A program made the position numbers and the translations under genes. This document shows, piece by piece, positions 45,839 to 58,199 of a stretch of 64,000 nucleotides of DNA (positions within the stretch are counted from its first letter, which is position 1; each line of letters starts with the position of its first letter). This DNA is from Arbacia lixula. Lineage: Eukaryota > Echinodermata > Echinoidea > Arbacioida > Arbaciidae. Location of the stretch: positions 9,357,127 to 9,421,126 of the forward strand of contig OZ022581.1 of NCBI GenBank assembly GCA_963669155.1. The letters are read 5' to 3'. The notes under the pieces are model-generated. The model was given only the letters and a program-made list of their open reading frames with translations, had not been told where the DNA came from and searched no databases.

Positions 45839-48800
45839 CTGCAAAATAATATAGATACAGCAATCAGTAAGTGATGAAAATAATAAGAATACAAACAACA
45901 ATAATTACTAGAATGGAAGTGAAATATAATGATAAAGTACAATTGTAAACATATTGTTAACAATTGCTTGCATTCTTCTTGCATTCGTAACATGCAGCCA
46001 GTATATACCTACTGTTCCTCACAGGCTTATATATCATTGCTCTGCATGGACGGGTGCAGATTGGGTTTGATTTGAATACATTTGATTGACTGATCATAAC
46101 AGAAAAAAACCTAGAATGGATACAGATTACAGACACTCACATGCACAATCTCACAAATAAAGGCAGCAATTCCATCATTTGAACAACAAAACTACCATGT
46201 ACACAATACCAGTACATATTATAATACCCACAAATAGAGACATACTATTTGAACAGAGAAGAACCATCAAGATTCATAAAGTACTTTTGTGTTTACTCAA
46301 AGTATCATACATGTATTGATAGCTTTAAACAAGTGGAAATTGACTGTTATAACGATGACTCTCTTAAAACTTAATGCCAATTATCCTCTATGATGAGTTT
46401 GAACACCATGGGGGAGTAATCGCCTTCCACCACCAATACTTGGGAATTGTCATGTGTGCATCACATCATACATGTTGCATGAACAGGTTTTTATCATCAC
46501 TCTCAACAAAGTGAGTTCAGAACATTGTTGGAATTAAAGGAGCATGTTTGAAGTTTTGGCTTCAGCGACTGATGAATGGAGGGGGGGGGGGAGGGGGGAG
46601 TTTACACTTCATCATTTTTTATATTGGTACAATGTATTGGTATTCACATGACTGTTGCACACAATAAAATGATCTTGCAAGCACCATCCTTTGCATTTTA
46701 TGTACACTGCACATGTACAGAAACACTGACTTCAGTTTGTTATTTGGTACTGTGCAGTCTTTGAATTAAATTGAATTAAATTCATCACACTGTGTCTGGC
46801 TTCACCCCATTTCAAAGAAAACTGATCATTTGTTTCCCCAACTCTATGCACAATACAGAGCAATTCACAGAGTGAAATATGTTGTACAATCAGGACAGGA
46901 TGAATCACAGAAGTAGCTGTTTGTCTGAACACACACTTCATGAAAAGCACAAAGAAGCCCATGGCCTTTTCTTCCTAGAGCAAATAAAAACACCCAATAC
47001 TTCAAAATGATCAAGATGATTCACACAGTTAGGTGTTTGTCTGAACACACTGATCCAATATGTCCAAATGATCCAGATGATTAACAGAATTAGCTGTTTG
47101 TCTGAACACACTCTTCATGAAAAGCACAAAGAAGCCCATGGTCTTTTCTTTAGTGATCAAATAAAAACATCTAATTCTTCTAAATGATCAAAATGATTCC
47201 CAAAATATAATGTTTGTCTGAACACACTCTTCACGAAAAGCACAAAGAAACCCATGGTATTTTTTTCAGCGAGCAAATATAAACATCCAATACTTCCCCT
47301 ACACAAAGAACACAACAATCAAAGATTCTGGGAATCAATTGATTGTGTGTCCTGACCCGTGAGATAACTGTCATTCAACTGACGGACAGGGTCGCTTCAA
47401 ACACAAAGAATCGCTATGATTCATGGTCTGTGTGAAGTCACCCTTTGTGCAGAAAGCCGTCCAGCAAAAGTCTACTCTTTCCCATCTTGTTATTCTTATT
47501 CTTTGTTCATGAGAATATATTGGATGATATTGCAAAACATATTTTTAGATATCCTGATTTATATATGAACATTTAAATTCAATCTTGGTTTATTCCTTTG
47601 AAAACAATCATCCAAGTTTTGGACACATGCCAAAATGTACATGGATTTACTTTGTAAAAAACATGTTTAACATACACAGAAAAACTTGTTAGATAAATAA
47701 ATTATAAGTGAATACAATATGATAAAATTATAAAATCCTATAAATCACTATCTCATCATACATCATATCAAATGAAATCATTATTGCTTGTAAAGATAAT
47801 GTAATTGTTTTTGTTGTAAAAATAATTAAATTGTTTTTGTTGTGAAAAAAAATATCTATCACCAGAAGAAACAAAAATAAATTTTTGGGGGAAAGAAATT
47901 AAACAAATATTTTATAGCCATTTTGATTAGTTGCAGAAAAGAAAGTCTTTAACTTTTCATTGAATAAATATGGTGACCATGAAGCTAAGACACTCGTTCA
48001 AAAACAAGAATGTAATAATGACACAAATTTTTTACAACCCAACAGCAAAAAGCATCCTTCGTATAATACATCAAAACCCATGAATATCTTGATGTTTCAA
48101 TCACAACTAACCAATTTAAATGCAAATCCTTTCATCTAAATTCCAATGATATATTCCATTGGAAATGTATTATTGTTTTCAGACTGTAAAAAGCATCCCC
48201 TCAACGCTGGTCAAAAATAAATTTGAGCAAGAAACCATTTTACAAAGGTATCCATTATACAATGTACATTCATTAGCAATATGCCTCTTTCAAACATGAT
48301 AAAGTATTATTAACATTAGGGGAAAAGACCCCTAAAAATGAGCTGAATTGTATAAAGGAAAAATAATCAGGGAAACAGAAAACAGTTTATTAAAACTCAG
48401 AAATATCATACACCAATAAGAAATTTATTTATGTTTCAAATTCTTAGCCCCTCATAATGTGATCTTGTATTGCTAATCCAAATAAGACAAGTGATACGCA
48501 GGGAAATGTCATGTTTATGCATGATACACGATTAATATTACATGTATGTAACCTTTGGGATGTTATAGTAGATCAATTGAGTTTCCTATGATTTCATTTT
48601 CATAATTCAGTGCTAGTACTCATGACTTCACAACTTCACAACTTCCTTCAACTCTTATTCAATTCAACTTATGAGCAATGTTTCATTCTTCTTTAAAAGT
48701 GCCATAAATGACCTGGGGTAATATTCATGAAACCTTACTAAGCCTAGTTACTTGCTAAAATGCATTCAGCTACCTGCATTTTTAGTAACTAACTAGGCTA

Positions 48801-51800
48801 GTAAGCTTTCATGAATATGGCCTCTGAACACCTGACAACAAACTGTACATGTGGCTAAATGGAATTGCACTATGCAATACTTGTCTTCTATGGCAATGCG
48901 TTATCCAGATTACTTTTTAATATACTTCCTTTTTCCTTCTTAATCAGTAAACCACACAAGCCTACTCTAATGCCAAAGCAATATCCAATTTATAAAGCAA
49001 CAACTTCCTTAAATAATGAATTAAATCAAGTGGTTTGATAGCACTGCTCAGTTCAGGTCAGTTCAGTTTCATTTCATTCCATTCCATTCCATTCCGTTCA
49101 AAATGTGAGATAAAACAATTCATATAAATTTGAAGAAATACACACATGATAGTTTGAAATAGAAGGGAATGAACATTAAAGAAAGGTTTGTATGGACAGC
49201 TCACCTTGAAACATATAGTAGATGACCTTATAACAATTTTTCTTATAATTTTCTCAAACATGTTGTATCCATTTATCTGCTTTCCTTCAATGCAACTTAA
49301 TATTAGCATTTCATTCTCTAAATCACTTTCTGACCACTGTAAATAATGTCAATCTATCAGGCATTGCAATATCCATAGTTGCAAATCAATAACAGTTTCA
49401 CACATTTGATTTCATCTGTTTTGTTATTCTCCAAAAGCATGGTGCTTGAAGTATTTAATCATTTATCATGCCAAGAATAAATCTATCAATGATTTACAGA
49501 ATACGAGTATAAAGCCAGCATATTGTTTAATAAGTGATTGCCTACTTGGAGCAAACTCAAGGACTCAACAGGGTAGTAAGATTGTGTGAACGCACCCTTT
49601 GTCACAGACACCAGTGCAAACACAGCTCAACCACAGCTCAACCAGTATTGCTACATATTTTTTGTATTGTACATGTAACTAAACATGAAGTGAAACTTTC
49701 ATATAGGGTTGTATGAACTCACCCTTTGTCACAAACACAAAGGATGTGTTGGTTACCAAGGCTTGTGCAAACACATCCTCAGCTGCTATCAAATGTGCAT
49801 ATATTCTGAGAGCCATGGTGTGAAACTTGCATGTGTATGAACTCACCCTTTGTCAGGGACACAATGTCTGTTGTGGTCTCCAGACACGTTCATCATCCAA
49901 TGTAAACACACAGTGTATGTTTCATGACATCAGACGTGATAAGTAGCCCATCTGCAAGTCCATGATGTACAACAGACTTCAGTGGGGCACTGTACTGCAT
50001 TACATAAGAGCAACAGCTGGCAACTTATCAGCCCCAACTTTGGCTTGGCAGCCAAAATAGAGCAGTATTTGCTTGTGTCAGTCTGATCAGGGAGGTGTTA
50101 CGAAGGAGTAGAAACTCGAGCATAATATATGCAAACATCTGTATGGGTTCTAAATCGTGCTCATGAATGTCAAAAGAATTCCATAATCATGACAATGCTT
50201 TGATGTTCCATGTGCCGATCCGACATTTAGCTGATTTTAAAATTTCTGAAATTTCTTTAATTTCCCATTTATCTGTAGACGTTTTGTTTTTGACAAATTT
50301 GTTTGCAAACTTTAAGGAAGTTAACGGCAGATAATGACAGATCCTTTACTCTGCTTTTGTTTCGAAAAGTATTGAGGAATCATTAAAAATCGGACATAAA
50401 AGCTATTTGTATTACTTACAAAATTGACCAATTTCTTCACTTTCCGACAACTTGTGCATTTGGGGAATTCAACCACTCTCAAAATGATATATTAAGCTGT
50501 GTATTATCATTAACGGCGTTTGTGTGTGTTTGCGTGAAACAGAGATATTTCACTTGAAAAACTTGTTTATTTGCGTTTGCTGATACCTGTTATGCTCATG
50601 GAAGTATTAATGCCATTAACAGAACGGGACAAGCGAAATGAGACTGTACATTTCTTTTGTTCTCGCCGTTGCCACACAATCATGTTCATAATTGTTCAAA
50701 CACCTGAACAGCACCTGTTGAGAACACATAACTTTTCAGCGGCTTGGCACATGGGTTCAAAGGAAGAAAATTGCTTCATATCCTTCCATAACACATCCCT
50801 GGTCTGATGCAGGCACACTTTCAACTTCGGACTAATTTCCCGTATCAGAAATAAAAAGGGAGATATTTTCAAGCTGATGTAGACGCACCTTTGGAGAATA
50901 ATTTGCACTTACCCTTTGTGATAGATGCAGAGGCATGGCAGTCTGGCTATGGTATCACCCTGGCTCATGTCCTCCAGGCATATTACACACTCCCCTGAGT
51001 CTACTGTTAGTACATCTTCTGCAGAGGGGGAAAGTGGAACAAAAAACATGGTCAATGTCAGGGGTGAAGGAGAGAGGGTGGAGGAAGAGGGGACGAGACA
51101 GAGGAGATGGAGAGGAGGGAGGAGGGGGACGTGAAGGGACAGGAGAGGGACAGGAGGGGGACAGGAGAGGGGGACATGAGGGGGGAGGAAGGGGACAGGA
51201 GGGACAGAGGAGGGGCAGAAGGGGGAAGGGGGGAAGGGACAGAAGAAGAGCACAGAAGGGGCAGAGGAGATGGAGATGAGGGGCAGAGGAGGGGCAGAGG
51301 AGGGGCAGAGGAGGGGCAGAGGAGGGGCAGAAGGGGGAGGAGGAGGGGAAGAGGAGATGGAGATGAGGGGCAGAGGAGGGGCAGAGGAGGGGCAGTGGAG
51401 AGGAGAAGGATGAAGAGGAGGGGAAGAGGAGATGGAGATGAGGGGCAGGGGAGCGGCAGAGGAGGGGCAGAGGAGGGGCAGAGGAGGGGAGAAGGGTGAA
51501 GAGGAGGGGAAGAGGAGATGGAGATGAGAGGCAGAGGAGGGGCAGAGGAGGGGCAGAGGAGGGGCAGAGGAGGGGCAGAGGAGGGGAAGAGAAGATGGAG
51601 ATGAGGGGCAGAGGAGGGGCAGAGGAGGGGAAAAGGAGATGGAGATGAGGGGCAGAGGAAGAGCAGAGGAGGGGAAGAGAAGATGGAGATGAGGGGCAGA
51701 GGAAGGGCAGAGGAGGGGCAGAGGGGATTGAGAGGAGGGAGGAGGGGGACGGGAAGGGACAAGAGAGGGATCGGAGGGGAACAGTAGAGGGGGCCAGGAG

Positions 51801-53321
51801 GGGGACAGGAAGGGGGGAGAGGAGGGATGAGGGGAAGGAGGGGATGGGATGGGATGGGGGAGGGACAGGAGGGGAACATGATGGGACAGCAGGGGGAAGG
51901 AGAGCAGCAAGATGAAGTGGGAATTGTGGGAAAGAAAGGGGGAGTGATAAAGAGAGAGTCACACATGCACAGACACACACACAAACACCCATACAAAATA
52001 CAGTCCAACACACCAAAACATATACTGTACAAACACAAAGAGTAAAATGGATAGAGAGGGAGACACAACTGGCACATACTGTACATGTGCATGGTGCTTT
52101 AAGCTCTATTGTCGTGATAATGAAAAATATCAGAGTGCAGATTTTTCCCCTGCATTTGCAATATTTCACCTAAAACCTGTACAGTGTACATGTACAAGTA
52201 AAGATATCCATGTCATATCTCCTGAAGCCATAAATCCATCACTTCAGTTGTGCACGCACAATGCACATACACATGTATCCAATATACATGTGTCGCTGAC
52301 AAACTTATGACCTCCCATAAAGAAACCAGATGATGTAATTAAGTTGTATTTTATTACACTCTTTTCCATAATCTCCATATAAATGATTATCTTTCTACAG
52401 GTAAACATCCCACCACTACAGTGCAGTGTACACGTACATGTACAATGTACAACGTATGTGCTGCATTAGGTACCTGCATCATAGCAGGATTCAACAACCC
52501 ATTTCATTTTATAGGGGAATGAACTATGACCACTAACCATGACAGCAGGGTAGAGTTAGTATTGTAATTTTACTGCACCAATATCACCTCTCTAGATTTT
52601 ATGTTGGACTGACACTTGCCACTAGATACTAAGCAGCAAGATTGAATTTTGGATTAAAAAGATTACAGAAGTCAAAATCGGCATAGTCATTCTACTGCAC
52701 TAATATCAGCTCTATAGATTATAACATTTCATGTCGGATTGTGATACTCTTGCCACTGGGGCATGATTAAATCATCAATTAAAAATGAAAAAAAAACATT
52801 AATAGTTAAAAGATACACAACTACAGATACATTATTTTTTCAATGCACTTTTAATTTCTAACCAGTGTCAGAGTAAATCTAAAGTGAAAAATGCGGTTTC
52901 AAACACTAATTACTATGTAGTTTTGCGGTCGATTTTAAATGATGAGACATCAGGCCACTGAACCCATATTGTTCATATTCTTGCTGAAGGCAAATGTTTC
53001 ATACTTTTATTTTAATAATTTCTTTCACTCCTTTATTTTTTGGCAGGAAAATGAAAATCAATGTAACATGCTGCAAATCAATATTCCAATACCCTATTAA
53101 ACAAAAAATAACAGTATCAATTAAATGTCTACTACAAAAATTATAGTCCTCAACCACATATTATCAGTCACACAGAATCCATCATCGTTGTGAACAAATA
53201 ATGATTATATGAACTTGGATCTTACCATTATATACAATCCTGGGTTTGGTTAGGCAAGCAAGGAGATGCAACTCTATATTATCGGCACCAACATACTTGG
53301 AACAGACTGGACACTTGATAC
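45781..53321 (-). CDS. ZNRF1/2: ZNRF1/2-type zinc/RING finger E3 ubiquitin ligase, 3' exons (partial)
   Basis: Three minus-strand exons (53226-53321, 50913-51018, 45781-45838) join in phase to 86 codons including the stop. The product has a C-x2-C-x11-H-x3-C zinc finger (CPVCSKYVGADNIELHLLAC), the linker CLTKPRIVYNEDVLTVDSGE, and a RING finger CVICLEDMSQGDTIARLPC followed by LCIYHKGCIDSWFERNRSC and PEHPND-stop. This matches the conserved C-terminal part of ZNRF1 and ZNRF2, membrane-associated E3 ligases known from neuronal, endosomal and lysosomal settings. The N-terminal exon, which in the family carries a myristoylation site (MGG start) and a Gly/Ser-rich region, was not found up to 64000, so it is probably outside the window. 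It may be a single pre-duplication orthologue; ZNRF1 versus ZNRF2 cannot be decided from this part alone. Confidence 0.93.
46885..47300. repeat. Tandem repeat, ~116-bp units
   Basis: The word GTTTGTCTGAACACAC recurs at 46919, 47035, 47096 and 47212 (spacing 116, 61, 116), with shared CACTCTTCATGAAAAGCACA and CAAAGAAGCCCATGG text. One unit is partial. Non-coding, in a ZNRF intron. Confidence 0.88.
48715..48822. mobile_element. Fold-back MITE-like element
   Basis: Left arm (48715-48751) with ATTCATGAAACCTTACTAAG is the imperfect reverse complement of the right arm (48785-48822). A related, more decayed copy is at 59661-59758. No ORF. Confidence 0.75.
50913..51018 (-). CDS. ZNRF1/2: ZNRF exon with most of the RING finger
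   Basis: The 106-nt exon completes Glu and reads DVLTVDSGECVICLEDMSQG, DTIARLPCLCIYHK, then GG of a split Gly. The RING core is C-x2-C, then C-x-C-x2-H, as in the family. The acceptor is CCTCTGCAG on the minus strand above 51018; the donor is GTAAGT at 50912-50907. In the same reading frame the upstream intron stays open for about 300 codons because of the CT-rich minisatellite. Confidence 0.92.
51019..53225 (-). other. ZNRF1/2: ZNRF intron between zinc-finger and RING exons (2.2 kb)
   Basis: Dominated by the purine/pyrimidine minisatellite at 51061-51956, which lies just upstream (in gene sense) of the RING exon acceptor. The remainder is AT-rich, with two diverged ~130-bp repeats around 52550-52760. 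No exon recognised. Confidence 0.8.
51061..51956. repeat. ~900-bp GGGGCAGAGGA minisatellite (polypurine on plus strand)
   Basis: Built from an 11-bp GGGGCAGAGGA word and an interspersed GAAGAGGAGATGGAGATGAG block, giving higher-order units. On the ZNRF sense strand it is CT/C-rich. The three long Pro/Ser/Leu-rich minus-strand ORFs through it are repeat artefacts. Confidence 0.95.
53226..53321 (-). CDS. ZNRF1/2: ZNRF exon with the zinc finger
   Basis: The 96-nt exon starts with GT of a split codon (Gly if the previous exon ends in G), then IKCPVCSKYVGADNIELHLL and ACLTKPRIVYN plus G of the next codon. The acceptor is GATCTTGCAG on the minus strand just above 53321; the donor is GTAAGA at 53225-53220. 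All four putative zinc ligands (two Cys, His, Cys) are present. Confidence 0.92.
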
Positions 53322-56300
53322 CTGCAAGATCAAAAGATGGACAGAAAATCAATGAGTTGAGATGGTTGACGGACAAAAGCTCCCAACTGAGCTTACACGA
53401 TAACAAAATACGATATAAACAAAACAGACAGTAATAGTAGATGTTTGCTCTACAGTGTACTGCTTTAATATGCATCTTCAACAGATGTGTCATACCGTTT
53501 TAACCCCCAGTAACAACATGCATGTACATTTCAAACCTGAATGCAAGATGTGCACCATCTTCACTCCTCTGTTAGAACTGCTGTTGCCACCTGCCCTTTA
53601 ACATGCACATGGATAAGAGATTTTGATTGGTTGTCACATTCTAATGCGTACCCACTTACGCATGGGAAGAATACCCAAAGAATTATTCATCTCCAGTGAA
53701 CTTAGAGAACAAGATTACTTAGCTAGTGATCTGGGTAAAGAAGTGTGAGCATAAATAAGTTCCTTATGAAATGTCTTATTTTCTACTTGTGCTTCTGTTT
53801 CTCTAACTTTCTGCTTAGAAACTCTATAATTCATCATTAACGTTTCCCCTTCAAAATATGTAATGATAAAGTTAAGGAATGTTAAGATTGTGTATCTCTA
53901 GGTGAAATTTTGTAAGGTAATGTTACTAATAATCAGCAAATAATGAATAAATTGTCAATTCAATATTCAAATGTTCTCTGAATGTTTCCATGGTGAGAGA
54001 ATACTAATAAATACTACATCTATCTAGAACATGATCAGTATTTTGTCAAAAAAGATGTCTCCAATAACTTTGAAAATCAAATTCTCAAAAGTGTTGAATG
54101 TACAATTTCAATATTGATTTTTTTTTATTAAAGCTGAAAGTTAACCTCAAGGTCAAGCCCAAATAGCCTACATGTACCTGCATGCAGCTGGATTTTTTCA
54201 AAGACGAGCTTCTTACAGGTTGACCTACACTGCTTGTTCATAGGCATACTGATTATGTAATAGTCGGCAATCCAGTTCCCGGAGGCCCCCCTCTTTTATT
54301 CTAAGTTTAGATATGGGAGGCTACAGAGCATTGTACATAAACAATATGTGTACATGTATACTGTATACCTGAAGGTTGGATCAATATCAATGCACTGTAA
54401 TGTGACCATAGTTCATGGCTGTAAAAAACCCTGATAAAACTGTATCACTTCTTATCAACCACTTCTTATCAAGTAATCAGCTAGAGACATAATTATATTG
54501 CTGAAAATATGATTGTACTATCGTCCTAGCATATATCAAACTTTGAACCATGACAGTGTTAAACATGATTTTTCTTCTTTACCCTGGTAATTTATATACT
54601 TGCATACTGTTACACGTTAACAAACATTACAATAAAGTCCATTCAGAAAATAAGAACAAAAACATAGATGATAGGATAATGAGGGCAGACAGATAATATA
54701 TGTTTCTGCTAGGTGAACTTTAAAAGTTTTTGAAATATTACACACATAATCTGAGGTTGAAAAAACAGGTTATAATCTAGACAAACTGAAAACATTTTAT
54801 ATATCATAATACCGGTACATATAAGTGAGTTATTAATGTATTGTCTTTATTTATGATATTTTTCAACTAGAAAATAATTAAAATCTTATTTATTTCCACG
54901 CGCCCTGCACTATATTTGCAGACATGGAACAGACAGTGTGGAGCCATGCCAATGATGGTTTGACTTTCATGAAGATAGGATCAGAAAGCAATTAAATCAA
55001 GACCACTCCAAAACACAGGCACCAGCAAGATAATTGCACAGTATGGCAACAGTAATAAAATGTACAGTGTACATAATGCATGGGTATAGAAAGAGATTAA
55101 AACGTCAAGATGACCTTCTCTCTAGGCTATTCAGCACCGGTAATGATAGTTCTTTTTTTTTTTTCATTCCATCCAGGCAGCTAATATAATCCTTAGAAAT
55201 TTAGCAGATGCAATCTTAGTATTTCACTTTCACTTTTTATTATGTTCTCAAATATATGGTACATGCTTGAGTTGTAATTGTACGATGAACATTGGGGAAT
55301 AAATAGTAATAGTAATAGCACAGTAGATGTTATAATAATAAGAAACAAAACGCTTTGAACTTAATACATAGTATATATGTGCAATCTGCATATTTTGAAA
55401 AAAGTTATACACACAAAATCCCACTTAGCAGCATTTTGCCTGGTAATCAAGGGAATAGTAGAACTTCCTTCTGTCAACACCGAGAGTAGAAGGGTGTACA
55501 ATAGAACAAAGCTGAACCAAAACAAGCCATTTTCTAAACTGGGAGAGTAGCCCTAAGCCATAATTGGAGAACAATGGTGAGCAAGGTGAAATCACATAAG
55601 GATGAGTTTCACATTGTATGTCACAACATACTGTAATTGGATGTGGGCAACTCCAAATGATTAGTATGGCTCTCTTTTTTTTTCATTCTTTTTTATCTTT
55701 TTTTTTTTTTTTTTTGGGGGGGGAGGGGGGGAATATTCCAGGGCTATTGATTACCACACAATACTGAAATTCAAACTCCTCATGAATTGCACAACTGGCT
55801 GACAAGATACAAAATCACAGTGATTTGTTATCTTGGGGCTACAAAATGCTAATTACAGTGTAATCAGTTTTATATTAAGCTCCCTAATGATATTACAACA
55901 AAACCCAACAATACTGCCTTCCATTCTGTCAACCCTGCCCTGTCCCAAATGATCAATACATATGTAGACACCACCTCAAGGGTAGGTATATACAGTGAGA
56001 ATGGTACAGTTTAGTCCAGGAAATAAATAAATTAAAAATTTTGGGGGGCTTCTTTTTCAGCACATTGGCCAATTTGGCTACAACTTTACATTGTATCTAT
56101 GGGAATTTGGGGGGCTCTTTTAACATTTTCCAGGGCTCTTTTAAGCATTTCGGGGGTGAAATCACCCCGAGCCCCCATGTATTTTTTCCTCCTGCAAGTG
56201 CTCACATTCTCACAGGCCTCGTTGCACTTCCATTATGCTTTTTTTTCTCCGTCTGTATGGAGCTGAGGAAGTGCTAGAAAACTGTCTACTGCTTTTAGAC

Positions 56301-58190
56301 CTTTTTTATTTAAGAGTTTGAATTAAAAATGCCTGAGAGTCTGGAAGCTAGACTAATGATGTACATGAACAGTCCACATGGCATTCATCTCAAATCCTGC
56401 TGTCTTGACCTTAGCATGACCTCCTACTGGTAATGGGGGATTCCCCTCTGGGTCCCATGGCCTTGAGTGGGGTCAAACAGCACACCAAATACCTCTCTCT
56501 CCCTCCCAAGTCACCCAACCCAGCTGGCCTCATTACCCACAATGCCCCTCCATAGGACTGCACACCTTGTAATTGGCCAGGGACTCCCCATGAGTTGTAC
56601 AAAAGATGACATCATCATGTGAGAAATATCAATAGAAAATATGTTTTTGATATGTATGCAACTATTTTTGTGTGAACATGAAGTGTAATCATTCCTGCTC
56701 GAAAGCACTGCCATGGATGTGGAAATAAATCTTCCTGGTGTAATGTACTGACACTTCACGAACTCACACAAGCACCATTAATTTTGAGCAAATCAGCTGG
56801 CAGTCTCAAGTTTCAGGCTTTAAAAATGATTGCACGATGTATTTTTAATGGGCAAAGGCATATTGAATAAACTACTTGAAACAAAAATATTAATCACTTT
56901 TACAATATTCATCTTTCACGATTGTTCTCATCACTCATTTTTAACTCAAATATCCTAGGTGGAAATAATTACAGGCATGTATGGAAGTTTTTATAAATTA
57001 GGTGTGTGAGGCCTACAATATGTTCAAGGCAATGAATAATTCTTTCATATTTCTTTAAAAATGATTGCACGATGTATTTTTAATGGGCAAAGGCATATTG
57101 AATAAACTACTTGAAACAAAAATATTAATCACTTTTACAATATTCATCTTTCACGATTGTTCTCATCACTCATTTTTAACTCAAATATCCTAGGTGGAAA
57201 TAATTACAGGCATGTATGGAAGTTTTTATAAATTAGGTGTGTGAGGCCTACAATATGTTCAAGGCAATGAATAATTCTTTCATATTTCTGATTTGATCTA
57301 TTCATTCCAAGTTCCCTTATGGTCTTTCATGGGGGTGATTTTTTATTTGATTCATTTTCCAAATTCCACTTTATTTGGTGGATGGCCAAGTCTTTTAATC
57401 CATGTGTTCACCTAAAAGCTGCAAGTCAAAACAAAAATATGTTGATGCCGACCTTCATGAGGATGACAATGTTCACTTACATGCATTCTTCATTATTATA
57501 ATACCAATATGTTTGCTTGTATTTAATGCTTTTTGATTTGGTTTTAATAAGGAAGACAGTAAATACAAAAGTCTGCCATCTTGCTCTGCAGACATGACCC
57601 TTCCATACCTGGTACTGCATGACTGGCCTACAGGAAATGCTTAGTGCAAGTTAGAGGATTAATGGATTAAGTAATCCCCATCCCCCCCCCCACACACACA
57701 CACACCTTCCATCGTTCATGGTTTCAGATATTTGTGCCAATCGGAAGGAGGCAAGCTTACAGATGTGCCAATTGGCTAACAAAGCACATCAAAGATTAAC
57801 ATACTTCGCGCTTTTGATGTTTTTGAAACTTGATAACAGACAGGAAATGTCTGCTTAATGTTTTCTTCCTTTTTGCCAAAACAGTGTGGTTTTATTTCTA
57901 ACACACTGACCCATCTTATGAGAAACACAGTCTACCAATAGCCTGTATCTATCAAACCTACTCAGAGAAAACAATAGTAATATCAAAACATGTATGGTAT
58001 GATGTAGTATTCCATATTGCATTAATACCTAATGGCTACACACATATTATACCAGCTAATTGCATGCATACATGTACTTTCTCCAGGCACCTTACGGTTA
58101 CCACGGACACCACATTACAACTGAACTAAATCCCAGCTGTGCGATTGCAAGCCGTGTTTGTGTACACACGGCACTTACATTTCCTAATAC
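53322..58190. other. Upstream intron or flank of ZNRF, part 1
   Basis: AT-rich with no recognised exon. It includes poly(T)/poly(G) near 55680-55731 and the 235-bp tandem duplication listed separately. CA-rich DNA occurs near 57680-57708. Confidence 0.6.
56819..57288. repeat. Exact tandem duplication, two 235-bp units
   Basis: Positions 56819-57053 and 57054-57288 appear identical base for base by eye. Each runs from TTTAAAAATGATTGCACGAT to TTCTTTCATATTTC. This is either a very recent tandem duplication or an assembly artefact. No gene inside. Confidence 0.95.
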
Positions 58191-58199
58191 AGATAGTAT

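Larger units (their letters stand above)
45839..50912 (-). other. ZNRF1/2: ZNRF intron between RING exon and last exon (5.1 kb)
   Basis: AT-rich. Contains a tandem repeat of ~116-bp units (46885-47300), a fold-back (48715-48822), a repeat copy shared with 36030-36175 (about 48865-49010), and three to four short CACCCTTTGTC repeats (47431, 49591, 49711, 49841) that resemble the exon/donor boundary at 50905. No other exon was recognised. Confidence 0.8.

Noticed and set aside
50955-52169. Long minus-strand ORFs (344-404 codons, Pro/Ser-rich)
   Set aside because: They are products of the GGGGCAGAGGA minisatellite in a ZNRF intron, in frames other than the RING exon.
56041-56277. ORF starting MGG, considered as a ZNRF N-terminal exon
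   Set aside because: It is on the plus strand (ZNRF is on minus) and the rest of the peptide does not resemble the family.
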